A stretch of 64,000 nt of DNA from contig NZ_CP143889.1 in the NCBI RefSeq assembly GCF_036417355.1, positions 1,116,001-1,180,000 of the forward strand, read 5' to 3'. Shown piece after piece: positions 63,768 to 64,000 of this stretch. The stretch comes from Akkermansia sp. RCC_12PD (GTDB taxonomy: Bacteria; Verrucomicrobiota; Verrucomicrobiia; Verrucomicrobiales; Akkermansiaceae). The position numbers and the translations under genes are program-made. The notes beneath the pieces were generated by a model that saw only the letters and a program-made list of their open reading frames with translations, had not been told where the DNA came from and made no database searches. How positions within the stretch are numbered: position 1 is the first letter of the stretch; the number at the start of each line of letters is the position of its first letter.

Positions 63768-64000
63768 ATGAAAGTTCTTATCATCGGCCAGGGTATTGCC
63801 GGCAGTTGCCTGGCATGGGAGCTGAAACGGCGCGGAGCGGATTTTACGATTGCCGACCGTCCCATTGCGGAAACGGCATCCCGCGTAGCCGCCGGACTGG
63901 TGAATCCGCTGACAGGCCGCGCCTTCCGGCCCGGGTGGCGGCAGGAGGAGTGTCTTTCCGCCCTTTCCTCCTTTTACCCGGAAACCGAGCGGGAACTGGG
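63768..64000 (+). CDS. FAD-dependent oxidoreductase (DAO-like), start only
   Basis: About 77 residues to the window end. MKVLIIGQGIAGSCLAWELK carries the FAD-binding GxGxxG, followed by ASRVAAGLVNPLTGRAFRPG, which is the DAO/glycine-oxidase type second motif. An in-frame ATG at 63741 is also possible. Cut by the window edge, so the exact type cannot be told. Confidence 0.8.
   Translation, partial: MKVLIIGQGIAGSCLAWELKRRGADFTIADRPIAETASRVAAGLVNPLTGRAFRPGWRQEECLSALSSFYPETEREL

Overview
The window reads as a chromosome segment of a Verrucomicrobiota gut bacterium, most likely Akkermansia (A. muciniphila or a close relative). This rests on recognising the proteins and on the GC-rich mucin-niche gene set (GH35, fucosyltransferases, SLC13 transporter, leuB). 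It is inference; no database was searched.

Region 1 (1-25.8 kb) is host chromosome. It opens with a surface-glycan block: a GT4 fragment, a GT8 glycosyltransferase, two GT10 fucosyltransferase-type genes and an OafA-like acyltransferase with an SGNH domain. The two GT10 genes share a near-identical promoter block. Housekeeping and transport genes follow: a lipoprotein, an EF-hand protein, an SLC13 permease, tRNA-Tyr, a bifunctional-nuclease-domain protein, a gamma-carbonic-anhydrase-like protein, gpmA, a D-lactate dehydrogenase, a DHA2 MFS exporter, a thioesterase, a chromate-transporter pair, an SDR and a second acyltransferase. Several genes are decayed or frameshifted: an mgtA-type ATPase relic, a GH35/transglutaminase junction, and two likely homopolymer frameshifts.

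Region 2 (26,038-62,334) is a 36-kb integrative element in the 3' end of tRNA-Asn, flanked by 48-bp perfect direct repeats. A tyrosine integrase lies just inside the left end, followed by an AlpA-like protein, a CHC2/TOPRIM primase and a DUF3987 ATPase. There is no conjugation machinery and no capsid gene, so it looks like a satellite-type or mobilizable element. Its cargo is defence-rich: an AbiEi-like protein with an uncharacterised partner; a complete type I restriction-modification operon with an Abi_C gene between hsdS and hsdR; relics of a second hsdM and of an IS3-type transposase; an Mrr-type endonuclease with two HARE-HTH domains; a RecB/Cas4-like nuclease; a six-gene envelope cluster (ankyrin, GYF_2/TM2 and paralogous membrane modules); and a vWA protein beside a kinase.

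Nested inside the element (about 53.4-59.1 kb) is a block that looks Bacteroidota-derived: a truncated flavin reductase, an alpha/beta hydrolase lipoprotein, an aldo/keto reductase, an SDR relic, a carboxymuconolactone decarboxylase-hydrolase fusion and an AraC regulator. Its left edge truncates a Ser/Thr kinase gene.

Region 3 (62.3-64 kb) returns to host chromosome: tRNA-Asn, leuB and the start of an FAD-dependent oxidoreductase. The best candidates for something undescribed are the six-gene ankyrin/GYF membrane cluster (47.1-52.1 kb) and the AbiEi-like gene paired with a non-AbiEii partner (32.0-33.7 kb).
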